Shown: positions 43,586 to 54,848, counted from the first letter of the stretch. The stretch: DNA of 64,000 nt from Spinactinospora alkalitolerans (GCF_013408795.1 NZ_JACCCC010000001.1:5146001-5210000), one strand, 5' to 3'. The notes: a model not told the origin generated them from the letters alone. Numbers and translations are program-made.

Positions 43586-45376
43586 TCAGAGGCGGTACGG
43601 CGGGTCGTCGGGGTCCGGGTAGGGGGTGGAGTCGGGCGGGGGCGGCGGGGCGGAGATCGGCGGGCCCGAGGGCGGCGGCGCCGAGTAGGCCGGGCCCGTG
43701 GGTTCGGGCATGCCGAAGGACTCCGACGGCCCGGTCTCGGTGCCCCGGGTGGGGCCGTGCGCCGGCGGGGGCGGGTCGAGCAGCTCGTCCATGCCGCCGG
43801 CGTGGCGCGGGGACTCCCTCGGCCCGTCCTCGTCGCCGGACGGGTGCTCGTCCGCGCCCGGGTACCGGCCGGACTCCCGCCGTTCCTCGTCGTCGCCGAG
43901 CAGCACGTCCATGTCGGCCCGCTGGGTGGACTCGCCCTCCTTCTCGTCCTCGTCGTCGTCCTCGTTGCAGGGTTCCTCGATCGGCGCGGGCCCGGGCGCC
44001 TCGTCGACGGCGATGGGCCGCTGCTCGGCCGTTGCCGCGCCGGCGTGGTCGAGGGGCGCGTCCGGGCGCCCCAGGTAGGTGAGCGCGCCGAGGGTCAGCG
44101 CGGCCAGGCCGGCGCGCAGCGTCGGCTCGCGGTCGGGGGCGAAGAAGGGCGAGTGGTTGCCCGGCACCCCGGCGAGCTTCTCGAACGGGGTCTCCCCCGG
44201 GGCCTCCGACCACACGTCGTGCGGGGTGCCGCCGACGAACCAGAGGACGCAGGGGATCGGGTCGGGGTCGCCGGGGAGCCCGAACTCGCCGAAGTCCTCG
44301 CTGCCGGTGAACGGCTCGGGCAGGTCGATGACGTAGGGGTCGCCGAAGTAGGCGCGGTGTGTCGCGGCCAGCGACCGCGCCTGGTCCGGCTCGTTGCGGG
44401 TGACCCCGGCCTCCTGCACCCGGGTGACCTCCGGCTCCCGCGGCGCGCCGGAGGCCTCGGCCTCGGCGCGGACGATCCGCTCGATCGAGGCGTGCACCCG
44501 GTCCAGCACCGCGTCGTTGTGGGCGCGGGTGTTGACCTCCAGGTAGGCCTCGTCGGGGATGATGTTGGACTTGGTGCCGGCCCGCAGCATGCCGACCGTG
44601 ACCACGGCCATCTCGCTGGGGTTGATCTCGCGGGCCACGATGGTCTGCAGCCGGGTGACGATGTTGGCCGCGATCACCACCGGGTCGACCGTGGCGTGCG
44701 GCTGGGAGCCGTGCCCGCCGGTGCCGAAGACCCGCACCCTGACCGTGGTGGAGGCGCCCATGATGACCCCGGCGCGGTGCACGAGCATGCCGGCCGGCTG
44801 CGGCCCCACGTGCTGAGCGAGGGCGATATCGGGTCGGCCGAAACGGGTGTAGAGGCCGTCGGCGAGCATCCCGGTGGCGCCGTCGATCATCTCCTCGGCG
44901 GGCTGGGCCACGACCATCAGCGTGCCGCTCCAGCGGTCGCGGGAGCCCGCCAGCAGGTCGGCGGTTCCCACCAGGCACGCGGTGTGCACGTCGTGGCCGC
45001 AGGCGTGCATGATCGGGACGTCGTTGCCCTCGCCGTCCACGCCGTGCGCGGTGCTGGCGTAGGGCAGGCCGGTCTTCTCCTCCACCGGCAGCGCGTCCAT
45101 GTCCCCGCGCAGCAGGACGGTGGGCCCCTCGCCGTTGCGCAGGACACCCACGACGCCGGTGCCGCCCACGCCGGTGGCGACCTCGTATCCGGCGCGCGAG
45201 AGCCACTCGGCCACGGCCCGCGCGGTGCGGTGCTCCTGGTACGAGAGTTCAGGGTTCCTGTGCAGGTCGACGTAGAACCCCTCAACCAGGGGAAAGATCT
45301 CGTCGACGAGCCGCATGACCGCGCTTCCGTGCTCTGCTGCACGTCGCGGATCGACCGCCTGCGGCACTGCTTCCAC
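43586..45376 (-). CDS. M20-family amidohydrolase with long disordered C-terminal tail
   Basis: 596 residues. Residues 1-435 are a complete M20/amidohydrolase: LHRNPELSYQEHRTA, RGDMDALPVEE, HACGHDVHTA (Cys126, His128), GGHGSQPHATVDP and SNIIPDEAYLEVNTRAH. Such enzymes hydrolyse N-acyl amino acids, hippurate-like amides or IAA conjugates. The last ~160 residues are a tail absent from normal relatives: first acidic (NEDDDEDEKEGE), then Pro-rich (APPPSGPP, PDPDDPPYRL), surely disordered. GTG 45376 follows AGAAGG. The tail may be a protein-binding or localisation element. Confidence 0.85.
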   Translation of the reverse strand: MEAVPQAVDPRRAAEHGSAVMRLVDEIFPLVEGFYVDLHRNPELSYQEHRTARAVAEWLSRAGYEVATGVGGTGVVGVLRNGEGPTVLLRGDMDALPVEEKTGLPYASTAHGVDGEGNDVPIMHACGHDVHTACLVGTADLLAGSRDRWSGTLMVVAQPAEEMIDGATGMLADGLYTRFGRPDIALAQHVGPQPAGMLVHRAGVIMGASTTVRVRVFGTGGHGSQPHATVDPVVIAANIVTRLQTIVAREINPSEMAVVTVGMLRAGTKSNIIPDEAYLEVNTRAHNDAVLDRVHASIERIVRAEAEASGAPREPEVTRVQEAGVTRNEPDQARSLAATHRAYFGDPYVIDLPEPFTGSEDFGEFGLPGDPDPIPCVLWFVGGTPHDVWSEAPGETPFEKLAGVPGNHSPFFAPDREPTLRAGLAALTLGALTYLGRPDAPLDHAGAATAEQRPIAVDEAPGPAPIEEPCNEDDDEDEKEGESTQRADMDVLLGDDEERRESGRYPGADEHPSGDEDGPRESPRHAGGMDELLDPPPPAHGPTRGTETGPSESFGMPEPTGPAYSAPPPSGPPISAPPPPPDSTPYPDPDDPPYRL

Positions 45377-45778
45377 CGCCTTCTACTTCGGTCCGGAGGG
45401 ATGGCGGCGCCCCCGGGACGCCCCGGTGCGGTACCGCCGCGCCGATTCTCCCGCCGGGGATAACGAATCTCAAACGGATGCCCCTCCGGCGGCGGCCCCG
45501 GGGGCGCCGGGCGGCCGCGCACCGGTGTGCCGATCATCGCGTTCCGTGGTGGACGCCGCCCCGACCTGCCTCCCGTCACCCTGAGGGAGCGGTTCCGCAC
45601 CCCCGGAACAGCCCTGTTCGGTCCTGGCCGATAGTCTGCGTTCTCAGCGAATTCCCAGCCTCATCCTCTAAGAGCCGGCGCTCCGATTCCCGGGGTTCGC
45701 CCGATCCCGCGCCGGCGCGTGACGGCTGCCCGTTCCTGCGCCCATGTCCCAATCCCGAAACGGTGACACGGAGACCTC
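45377..45778. other. divergent intergenic region, 402 bp
   Basis: Promoter region for the amidohydrolase and the acyltransferase. No supported gene, no clear -10/-35 pair and no repeat noticed. Confidence 0.4.
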
Positions 45779-46861
45779 GTGGCCCCAACCAGCACAGCAT
45801 CCCGGCGAGACCGCTCCCGACCGGACGGCGGCGGCGCGGCCGCGCCCAAACGGCGCGACGCACTGCTCGACAACGCGAAGTTCCTGCTCATCGTACTCGT
45901 GGTGGTCGGGCACGTGATCTCACCGGCCACCGACACCCGGCTCGCCGACGCGGTCTACTTCTGGATCTACCTGTTCCACATGCCCGCGTTCGTGCTGATC
46001 AGCGGATACCTGTCCAAGTCGTTCGACGGCGGCGCCCGGCGGGTGGACCGGCTGCTGACGACCGTGGCCGCGCCGTACCTGATCTTCTGGGGCATCTACG
46101 CGCTGCAGTCGCTGACCGCGGACCGCGGCCTGCCCGACACCCCGCTGGAACCGCTCTGGCTCACCTGGTTCCTGGCCGCGCTGTTCGTGTGGCGGCTGAC
46201 GGTGCCGATCTGGAGGCGCATCCGCCACCCCCTGCCCGTGGCGGTCCTGGTCTCGCTGGCCGCGGGCGTCGTGGAGACCGGCGAGGCGTTCGGGATGTCG
46301 CGGATCCTGAGCCTGCTGCCGTTCTTCGTCCTCGGCCTGCTGCTGGAGCCGCACCACTTCGACTTCCTCAGGCAGCGCTGGGTGCGGACCTGGTCGGTCG
46401 GCGTGGTGCTGATCACCGCGGCGATGTCCTACGTCTACCTGGAGCAGTTGAGCCTGGAGTGGGTGTACTGGCGCGAGAGCCTGCTCGACCGCGACGTCGA
46501 CGTCCTGCCGATCGGGATCTCCGGGCGCCTGGTCTTCATGGTGCTGGCCGCCTCGCTGACGGCGGCGCTGCTGTCGCTGACCCCGCGCCGCACGACCTGG
46601 TTCACCGGGCTGGGCACGCTGACCATGTACGTGTTCCTGCTGCACGGCCTGCCGATCCGGATCGCCGAGCAGTTCGGCTGGTACGAGTTCACCGAGGGCC
46701 ACTGGGGCCTGGCCCTCAACACCGCGGTCGCGGTGGCGCTGGTGTTCCTGCTGCTGTCCCCGTGGGTCCGCAGGGCCGCGAAGTGGGCCGTCGAGCCGAG
46801 CGTGGAATGGATGCTGCGCCGCGCCCCCGACCGCGGGGACCGGGAACGGAACCCGGTCTGA
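45779..46861 (+). CDS. acyltransferase-3 family membrane protein
   Basis: 360 residues with about ten membrane helices after a basic 25-residue N-terminus. LLDNAKFLLIVLVVVGHVISP holds the catalytic-type His of acyltransferase-3 proteins, and MPAFVLISGYLSKS and FLLHGLPIRI are further family marks. It resembles the fucose-4-O-acetylase-like group that O-acetylates extracytoplasmic glycans. GTG 45779 has GGAG 6 nt upstream. Target sugar unknown. Confidence 0.85.
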   Translation: MAPTSTASRRDRSRPDGGGAAAPKRRDALLDNAKFLLIVLVVVGHVISPATDTRLADAVYFWIYLFHMPAFVLISGYLSKSFDGGARRVDRLLTTVAAPYLIFWGIYALQSLTADRGLPDTPLEPLWLTWFLAALFVWRLTVPIWRRIRHPLPVAVLVSLAAGVVETGEAFGMSRILSLLPFFVLGLLLEPHHFDFLRQRWVRTWSVGVVLITAAMSYVYLEQLSLEWVYWRESLLDRDVDVLPIGISGRLVFMVLAASLTAALLSLTPRRTTWFTGLGTLTMYVFLLHGLPIRIAEQFGWYEFTEGHWGLALNTAVAVALVFLLLSPWVRRAAKWAVEPSVEWMLRRAPDRGDRERNPV

Positions 46862-47087
46862 AAGCGGCGGCAGAAGGCTGCCGGGAGAGTGCGGGCCCAT
46901 CAAGGACACCGGTGCCTCCCACGCCAGGCCGCGGCCCGCTCCTCCCGGCCGAAGCACGCCTTGAACCCGCTTTTGGCCGGGTCTCCCACCGCTTCGGCGG
47001 CGAGGCGCGGCCCACAGGCGAGCGCCCTTCTTCAGGTGGACGACATGGGGCCGCGCTCTCGCCGCAGCCTTCCCGCGGGTACTCCGG

Positions 47088-48086
47088 CTATTCTCGGGAT
47101 GCCTGGAGCCGTTCCAGCTCCCTGCCGAAGTCCCGGGTGGCCAGCCACAGCTTGTAGACGATGACCACCTCGAACAGCAGCAGCGCGGCGCAGGAGAGGA
47201 CCAGCACCGGGACGATCAGGCTGGGCAGCGACGAGACCAGCGCGACGAGCGCGGTGAGCGGCGCGAGGACGCAGACGAACATCTCGAACTCGATGCCGCT
47301 GAACAGGTGCGGGCGGACCCGGCTGCGCAGCAGGAAAGCGCGCACCCGTTCGTACCGGCCGAACCTGGAGCTGAACCCCTTGTGGACGTCGATGACGCGC
47401 GCCCCGGCGGGGTGGGCGCCGCTGCGCACCTGGTCGGCACCGATGTCGGGATTGTCGCGCAGGACCTCCTCCATGAACACCACCGGGGCGGTCTCACCGC
47501 TGTCGGCCGGCGCGGCGCCCTCGGGCGCCTCGGTGCTCTCGGGGTCGTCCACTCCGGCGTCGACCGACTTCCCCTGGGCCGCGGCGCGCAGCTTCTCGCG
47601 CATGCTCTGCCGGGTCTTGGCGACCTGTGAACCGTTGAGGTAGCGCAGCAGGTCGACGAAGGTCACGACGGGCGCGAGGATCAGGTACACCGCCTCGCCG
47701 GTGCGGGCCCACTGGCCGATCAGCAGCGCCAGCATGCAGCCGAAGAACCGGATGCGGTCGAACACGAAGTCGACCCACGCGCCGAACACCGAGCCGTTGT
47801 GCTTCAGCCGGGCGATCTTGCCGTCCATGCAGTCCAGCACGAAGCTGAGGTGGAACAGCACCGCGCCCGCCACCAGCCACGGCCAGGTGGCCAGCGCGAA
47901 GCAGACGGCCGATCCCAGGCCCAGCACCCCCGCGCCGAAGGTGATCTGGTTCGGGGTGATGGCGGTGCGGTTGGCGGTCCACACGACCAGCCGGGCCGCG
48001 AGCGGGTCCACGAGGAACACCGTCCACCACGCGTCACGTTTCTTGTACGTACGCTCACGGACGTCCGCGAGTGTGAAGCTCGTCAT
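47088..48086 (-). CDS. CDP-alcohol phosphatidyltransferase with cytosolic insert
   Basis: 332 residues. The family signature D-G-x2-A-R-x8-G-x3-D-x3-D is exact (Asp88, Gly89, Ala92, Arg93, Gly102, Asp106, Asp110). It joins a CDP-activated headgroup or diacylglycerol to an alcohol, as in phospholipid or inositol-phosphate synthesis. Between membrane helices 4 and 5 there is a long hydrophilic insert (about residues 150-245) rich in acidic residues, absent from small PgsA-type members; similar larger proteins act on sugar or inositol phosphates. ATG 48086 has GGAG 5 nt upstream; the frame is open further but the start is clear. Confidence 0.86.
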   Translation of the reverse strand: MTSFTLADVRERTYKKRDAWWTVFLVDPLAARLVVWTANRTAITPNQITFGAGVLGLGSAVCFALATWPWLVAGAVLFHLSFVLDCMDGKIARLKHNGSVFGAWVDFVFDRIRFFGCMLALLIGQWARTGEAVYLILAPVVTFVDLLRYLNGSQVAKTRQSMREKLRAAAQGKSVDAGVDDPESTEAPEGAAPADSGETAPVVFMEEVLRDNPDIGADQVRSGAHPAGARVIDVHKGFSSRFGRYERVRAFLLRSRVRPHLFSGIEFEMFVCVLAPLTALVALVSSLPSLIVPVLVLSCAALLLFEVVIVYKLWLATRDFGRELERLQASRE

Positions 48087-48248
48087 CTCATCTCCTGCGG
48101 GACTCCCGCTGTGAATCGCCGACCGGGGCGCCGCATTCGCCGAAGGCGGACATCCGGCCCGACCGGGAGGGAGGGTGAACATCAGCCGCAAGATCATTGC
48201 AGACAGGTGTCGGGGGACCTAATCGGCACGGCCATAATTGACAGGTAA

Positions 48249-49754
<1,506 letters not shown>

Positions 49755-49775
49755 CCGCGCAGCGGCTCCGACGAA

Positions 49776-49807
49776 GGCGGGCCCGAGCCGGTGCGCTCGG
49801 GCCCGCC
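49776..49807 (+). terminator. hairpin after guaB1
   Basis: GGCGGGCCCGAGC-cggtgc-GCTCGGGCCCGCC, a perfect 13-bp stem, 22 nt after the stop. Confidence 0.7.
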
Positions 49808-50214
49808 GGCCGCGCGGAGTCCGGGACGCGCCCGACCCGGTCCCCCGTCTCACTGCCGTGGCCGGACCGCGCATCCCCGTAACGTGCCCCGCCGGCCACG
49901 ATCACCACGGTAGGACCGCGCCCGGTGCGGGCGCATCGGCCGCCGGACGTATCCGCACACCCCCGGAAGAGGGGGGTGCGGGTCATCCTCGCGAGGGAGG
50001 GGGAGGACGCCGGGCGGCGCCGGTGACGCCCGTCAGGGGCGGCCGCAGCGGCCCGGCCGTCGCGGCCGAGCGGCGGGACCGCGTCCGGGCCGCGGACCCG
50101 ACGCCCCCCGGCGGCGGACGGCCCCCGCGACACGGGACCCGGCCCGCGCACCGCCCGGGCGGGCGATTGGGCACAATGGCCGCAGGACCGTCCCATCGAG
50201 CCACAGGTGAGTCC
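49808..50214. other. intergenic, ~400 bp, no gene seen
   Basis: The frame leading into the DUF3592 gene stays open through this stretch but its translation is Arg/Gly/Pro-rich and lacks a good start. I see no other feature. Confidence 0.4.
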
Positions 50215-50607
50215 ATGGCGCTGTACCCGCTGCTCCCCATCGGCATCGGCCTGGCCCTGCTGGTCTGGCTGTTCCGCGACGCCAGGAGCGCGTCGTCCCT
50301 CGCGGCGCGCGGCGTGCGCGCCCAGGGCGAGGTCGTGGGCTACCGGGAGACGAAGCGCTCGGCGCGGATGATCGTGCGGTTCCGCACCGACGACGGCCGC
50401 GAGGTCCTCGCCACGCAGGGCAACACGGGCTGGGCGGCGGCGAAGCACGGCGAGACCGTCACCGTCTCCTACGACCCGCACCGGCCCGAGGAGGCCCGCA
50501 TCGTCGCCGGCGCCTGGCTGAGCGGTTGGCCGCGGGGCATCTTCACGGGCCTGGGCGCCGCCATGGTGCTGATCGGCGGGCTGATGGGCGCCTTCGCCTG
50601 GGGGTGA
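50215..50607 (+). CDS. DUF3592 membrane protein
   Basis: 130 residues: a membrane helix at about 4-19, a small beta-rich extracytoplasmic domain (GVRAQGEVVGYRETKRSARMIVRFRTDDGREV...TVSYDPHRPEEARI) and a second helix at about 107-128. This is the DUF3592 layout; function unknown. ATG 50215 has AGGTGAG just upstream. Confidence 0.78.
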   Translation: MALYPLLPIGIGLALLVWLFRDARSASSLAARGVRAQGEVVGYRETKRSARMIVRFRTDDGREVLATQGNTGWAAAKHGETVTVSYDPHRPEEARIVAGAWLSGWPRGIFTGLGAAMVLIGGLMGAFAWG

Positions 50608-51002
50608 GCGGACGGTAACCGACCCCGCCCGGTCCCGTGTGATGTTACCAACGCGTTCTGTAACTATTTGATAATTCTTCACGCTCGGCGCCTCCACCGG
50701 CGCTCTTCCCTGCTCCACCACGGTGAAATGCGCAAACGGTCGAACCGGGTGCGATATCGGACCGTCGACGAGGCGGTCGGCGGCCGTCTCTCCGCATTCC
50801 CAGGCGATGACGATTCGGCGGGAAACGGTACGATCCGATGGCCGGATTCACCTTATTGGTGGAGTTACGACTTCTTTCCGCCGCGTCCACCCGGTTCATC
50901 CGATGCCGTGCGCACCCGGTCCCCTCCGTGGCGTCTCCCCCTTCGGCATCCCGCCGTCCCAGAGTCCGGCGCGCTCAGCGGTTCACGGGCTATAGGAGAG
51001 CA
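50608..51002 (+). promoter_or_regulatory. upstream region of the conservon
   Basis: 395 bp without a supported gene. The 5' part is AT-rich for this genome (TAACTATTTGATAATTC around 50661-50677), with GATAAT at 50670-50675 a candidate -10 box. This would give a leader of about 320 nt before cvnA. Confidence 0.35.
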
Positions 51003-53447
51003 GTGCAGGCAGCAACGAAGAGGCGAGATCGCACGATCAAGTCGCGCCTCCGGAGGATCGTCCTGGCCCCCACATCGGTGCTCATCGCGCTGTGGCTGGT
51101 CGTCAGCTGCTACCTGTTCTACGGCGCGGCCCTGCAGTACGCGGTCGTCAAGGGCAACGAGGAGCTGCTGACCCCCGCGGCCATCGCGCTGACCGCGGTG
51201 ATGGACGAGCGCTCGGCGACCATCGCCTACCTGGAGGAGCCGGAGCGGCAGCGCGACGAGCTGGACGAGGCCCGCGCGGCCTCCGACCGGTCGATGACCG
51301 AGATCCTGGACAAGTTCGAGGGCCTGCTCCCGTTCTCCCCCGAACCGGTGCAGGACCGCATCATCGACCTCCGCGACCGGTTCGGCGAGATCTCCGAGGT
51401 CCGCGGTCTCGTGAACAGCGGCCAGGCGTCCCGCGCCGACGTCCTGGAGTACTACAACGCCCTGTCGTTGGCCGGAGCCGACCTGTTCGACGAGCAGTCC
51501 CGGGCCAACCCGACCAAGGAGGTCGTGGGCACCGGGCTGAGCGCCACCTACGTCTTCCGCGCGGTGGACCTGTTCGCCCAGGCCGACGCCCGGCTGGCCC
51601 GTGCGTTCGCCTCCGGTGAGCTGAGTCGCGCCGACCAGGAGGAGTTCACCCGGCTGCTCGGCGCCTACCAGGGCATGCTCGGCGCGGTCGGCGACTACCT
51701 CGGCCCCGAGCAGACCGAACGGCTGACCGCGCTGCGCGACAGCGAGGACTACGCCGAGCTGCAGGAGCTCGAGGACGAGATCGCCGGGCGCCGGATCGCA
51801 TCCACCGTCGACCCCTTGACCGGCGAGGCGGGCGAGAACCTGGAGATGCCGGTCAGCGAGGCCGAATGGCGCGAGGTCTACGTCCCGGTCAAGGACGAGC
51901 TCACCGAGATCGGCGCGACGCAGGCGCTGTACTCCGGCGACCTCCAGGCCGCGCTCGCCAACCGGGCCATCCTGCTCGCGGCGGCGGGCAGCCTCGGCGT
52001 CGCCGCGATCGCGGTGCTGGCGTTCGTCTTCTCCAACCGATCCGCCCAGCGCGTGGTCACGCGGCTGCACCGGTTGCGCGACGACACCCAGGAAATCGCC
52101 GACCGGCGGCTGCCCGCCCTCGTGGAGCGGCTGCGGCGCAGCGAGACGGTGGACATCGCCGAGGAGGTCCCCGAACTGCCGCACCAGCCCGACGAGATCG
52201 GCCAGGTCGCCCGCTCGTTCAACGCCGCCCAGCGCACGGCCGTCGAGGTGGCCGTGCAGCAGGCGGAGTTGCGCGAGGGCGTCAACCGGGTGTTCCTCAA
52301 CATCGCGCACCGCAGCCAGACGCTGGTGCACCGCCAGTTGCGGCTGCTGGACCGGATGGAGCGCGACCAGGAGGACCCGGAGCAGTTGACCGAGCTGTTC
52401 AAGCTGGACCACCTGGCCACCCGCTCCCGCCGCAACGCCGAGAACCTGCTGATCCTGGGGGGTGAGTCCCCGGGCCGCACCTGGCACCGCCCGATGCCCC
52501 TGATCGACGTGCTGCGCGGCGCCATCTCCGAGTCCGGCGACTACACCCGGGTCAAGCGGCAGCGGATCGCCAGGGTCTCGCTCAACGGCCCCGCGGTCGC
52601 CGACGTCATCCACCTGGTCGCCGAGCTGGTCGACAACGCCACCACCTTCTCCCCGCCGCACACGCACGTGCACCTGCGCAGCGAGCAGGTACCCAACGGC
52701 GTGACGGTCGAGATCGAGGACCGCGGCCTGGGCATGCAGGAGGAGGAGTTCAAGGCCGCCAACGAGCTGCTGGCCAACCCGCCGGAGTTCGACGTGATGC
52801 GCATCAACGAGAAGATGCGCCTGGGCCTGTTCGTGGTCTCGCGGCTGGCTCAGCGCCACGACATCAAGGTGCGGCTGCGCGGGTCGCCCTACGGCGGCGT
52901 GCAGGCGATCGTGCTGCTGCCCTCGTCCCTCATCGTCACCGACCAGACGCCCCTGGACGACGGGCCCGCGCAGGACGCCCCGGACGCGCCGCAGGAGGAG
53001 GCCGCGCGGGAGGAGGCCGCGGCCGACGGCGGGAGCGCCCCGGCCGGAGCGGAGGAGCCCGCGCCCGCGGCGCCCGGCGGGGGCGACGTGCTGGCCGCGG
53101 CACCCGCCGGCGGGGCGCAGCCGCCGGTGCGGCGGCTGCCGCGCCGCGTCCCCGGCGAGGGCCGCCCGGAGCAGCCGACGCAGGAACGCCAGGAGCCCTC
53201 CGAGCCGGCGGAGGGGGCCGGCGGGCGCCCGAAGCTCCCCAAGCGCACGCCGCAGGCGAACCTGGCCCCGCAGTTGCACGGCGACTCCCCGTCCCTCTTC
53301 CCCGATGCGGCGGCGGCCCCCTCGCCGGCCGAGGAGCAGGACCGTTCGCAGCGCCTCCGGCAGAGCATGTCGGCCTTCCAGCAGGGCACCCGGCGGGGGC
53401 GCCTGGAGGGCCGCCAGCGGCAGAACGACACCGAGAAGGATGCATGA
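51003..53447 (+). CDS. cvnA: conservon sensor histidine kinase (CvnA)
   Basis: 814 residues. Membrane helices at about 19-42 and 322-345 flank a ~275-residue helical extracytoplasmic sensor (nitrate/indicator-like). A HAMP-like segment and a dimerisation region follow (NIAHRSQTLVHRQLRLLDRM, the conservon-type replacement for the H-box), then an HATPase with ELVDNATTFSPP (about 540) and DRGLGM (about 572). The last ~170 residues are a Pro/Ala/Glu-rich disordered tail. GTG 51003 has GGAG 4 nt upstream. First gene of cvnABCD; the cvnB start overlaps its stop. CvnA recruits the downstream proteins in a membrane signalling complex. Confidence 0.92.
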   Translation: MQAATKRRDRTIKSRLRRIVLAPTSVLIALWLVVSCYLFYGAALQYAVVKGNEELLTPAAIALTAVMDERSATIAYLEEPERQRDELDEARAASDRSMTEILDKFEGLLPFSPEPVQDRIIDLRDRFGEISEVRGLVNSGQASRADVLEYYNALSLAGADLFDEQSRANPTKEVVGTGLSATYVFRAVDLFAQADARLARAFASGELSRADQEEFTRLLGAYQGMLGAVGDYLGPEQTERLTALRDSEDYAELQELEDEIAGRRIASTVDPLTGEAGENLEMPVSEAEWREVYVPVKDELTEIGATQALYSGDLQAALANRAILLAAAGSLGVAAIAVLAFVFSNRSAQRVVTRLHRLRDDTQEIADRRLPALVERLRRSETVDIAEEVPELPHQPDEIGQVARSFNAAQRTAVEVAVQQAELREGVNRVFLNIAHRSQTLVHRQLRLLDRMERDQEDPEQLTELFKLDHLATRSRRNAENLLILGGESPGRTWHRPMPLIDVLRGAISESGDYTRVKRQRIARVSLNGPAVADVIHLVAELVDNATTFSPPHTHVHLRSEQVPNGVTVEIEDRGLGMQEEEFKAANELLANPPEFDVMRINEKMRLGLFVVSRLAQRHDIKVRLRGSPYGGVQAIVLLPSSLIVTDQTPLDDGPAQDAPDAPQEEAAREEAAADGGSAPAGAEEPAPAAPGGGDVLAAAPAGGAQPPVRRLPRRVPGEGRPEQPTQERQEPSEPAEGAGGRPKLPKRTPQANLAPQLHGDSPSLFPDAAAAPSPAEEQDRSQRLRQSMSAFQQGTRRGRLEGRQRQNDTEKDA

Positions 53448-53893
53448 CCGTGACGAACAACGCCTCCAGGGACCTGGACTGGCTGCTCGACGAGCTCGTC
53501 GACCGGGCGGTCGGAGCCACGTGCGCCATCGTGCTCTCCGCCGACGGGCTGCTCATCGGCAAGTCCAAGGATCTGGGCAAGGACGATGCCGAGCACCTGT
53601 CCGCGGTGGCCTCGGCGTTCCAGAGCCTGGCCCGCGGTACCGGACGGCAGTTCGGCGGCGGCCGGGTGCTGCAGACCGTGGTGGAGATGGAGCACGCCTA
53701 CCTGTTCGTCACGGGTGCGGGCAGCGGCGCCTGCCTGGCGGTCATCTCCGAGGAGGGTTCCGACGTCGGCCTCATCGCCTACGAGATGAACGTGCTCGTG
53801 GAGCAGGTCGGCCGCTTCCTGGACGCCGCGCCGCGCCATGACGGCGGCCCGGACCCCGTCAACCCTCAGGTGTCCGAGAACTCGGCTCGATAG
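53444..53893 (+). CDS. cvnB: roadblock/LC7 domain protein (CvnB)
   Basis: 149 residues: ASRDLDWLLDELVDRAVGATCAIVLSADGLLIGKSK is the standard start of actinobacterial roadblock/LC7 proteins, which partner small GTPases. ATG 53444 overlaps the cvnA stop (ATGA); GTG 53450 is an alternative. Likely a GTPase-activating or scaffold partner of CvnD. Confidence 0.93.
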   Translation: MTVTNNASRDLDWLLDELVDRAVGATCAIVLSADGLLIGKSKDLGKDDAEHLSAVASAFQSLARGTGRQFGGGRVLQTVVEMEHAYLFVTGAGSGACLAVISEEGSDVGLIAYEMNVLVEQVGRFLDAAPRHDGGPDPVNPQVSENSAR

Positions 53894-53905
53894 CGGGGAG
53901 CAGGC

Positions 53906-54280
53906 ATGCCGGATCGGCACTCACTCGGTCCCGACTCCGAAGAGGTCGGCCCCCTGGTCCGCCCCTACATCATGACCCTGGGGCGGCAGCGCTCGGACAC
54001 GGTGCAACTGGACATGATCAGCGTGGTCATCGCCGCCCGCGCCGATGTGGACGAGATGTCCCTCGAACCCGAGCAGGTGTCCATCCTCGAACTCTGCCGG
54101 CGGCCGCTGTCGGTCGCCGAGGTCTCGGCCCACCTGGACGTCCCGGTGGCCGTGGTCAAGGTCCTGCTGAGCGACCTGATCGGGCGGGGCTACGTCCTCG
54201 CCCGCGCCCCTTACACCACACAGAGCCCGGTCAGCCGGGACATACTGCAGGCGGTACTCGATGGCATCCAACGACTCTGA
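53906..54280 (+). CDS. cvnC: DUF742 protein (CvnC)
   Basis: 124 residues. GPLVRPYIMTLGRQ is the DUF742 N-terminal signature and LCRRPLSVAEVSAHLDVPVAVVKVLLSDLIGRGYV is its winged-helix-like body. It overlaps cvnD by 20 nt. Its role in the conservon complex is not known in detail. Confidence 0.93.
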   Translation: MPDRHSLGPDSEEVGPLVRPYIMTLGRQRSDTVQLDMISVVIAARADVDEMSLEPEQVSILELCRRPLSVAEVSAHLDVPVAVVKVLLSDLIGRGYVLARAPYTTQSPVSRDILQAVLDGIQRL

Positions 54281-54848
54281 CCGCGGCGCGGAGCCGATCC
54301 CCTCCGCCATCAAGATCCTCATCGCGGGCGGATTCGGCGCCGGCAAGACCACCCTGGTCGGCTCGGTCAGTGAGATCTCCCCGCTGAGCACCGAGGAGCT
54401 GATGACCGAGGCGAGCCTCGACGTCGACGACACCTCGGGCGTGGAGCAGAAGACCACCACGACGGTGGCGCTGGACTTCGGCCGCATCACCATCAACGAC
54501 GACCTGGTGCTCTACCTGTTCGGCACGCCGGGCCAGCAGCGGTTCTGGTTCATGTGGGACGAGTTGGCGCTCGGCTCGCTGGGCGCGGTGGTGCTCGCCG
54601 ACACCCGCCGGCTGGAGACCTGCTTCCCCTCGGTGGACTTCTTCGAGCGGCGGTCGATCCCGTTCATCGTCGCGGTGAACTGCTTCGACGGAGCGCACCG
54701 CTACGAATCCGACGAGGTCAGGGAGGCGCTCAGCATTTCCTCGGGCGTTCCCGTCGTGCTGTGCGACGCGCGGATGCGGGAATCGGGCAAGGAAGTGCTG
54801 CTGACGCTGGTGCAGCACGTCGCGGCGGCGGTTTCGGCGACCGTGTGA
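54261..54848 (+). CDS. cvnD: Ras-like small GTPase (CvnD)
   Basis: 195 residues. Walker A GGFGAGKTTLV (about 23-33), switch region TTTTVALDFGRI, G3 GTPGQQRFWFMWDEL with the switch Gln, and NCFDG in the G4 position. It is an MglA/Rab-like GTPase cycled by CvnB. ATG 54261 lies within the end of cvnC, so all four genes are translationally linked. Confidence 0.93.
   Translation: MASNDSDRGAEPIPSAIKILIAGGFGAGKTTLVGSVSEISPLSTEELMTEASLDVDDTSGVEQKTTTTVALDFGRITINDDLVLYLFGTPGQQRFWFMWDELALGSLGAVVLADTRRLETCFPSVDFFERRSIPFIVAVNCFDGAHRYESDEVREALSISSGVPVVLCDARMRESGKEVLLTLVQHVAAAVSATV

Noticed and set aside
48233-48243. CATAAT and TTGACA near the guaB1 start as a promoter
   Set aside because: The two boxes overlap each other rather than being spaced by 16-18 bp, and I found no partner box at the right distance for either.
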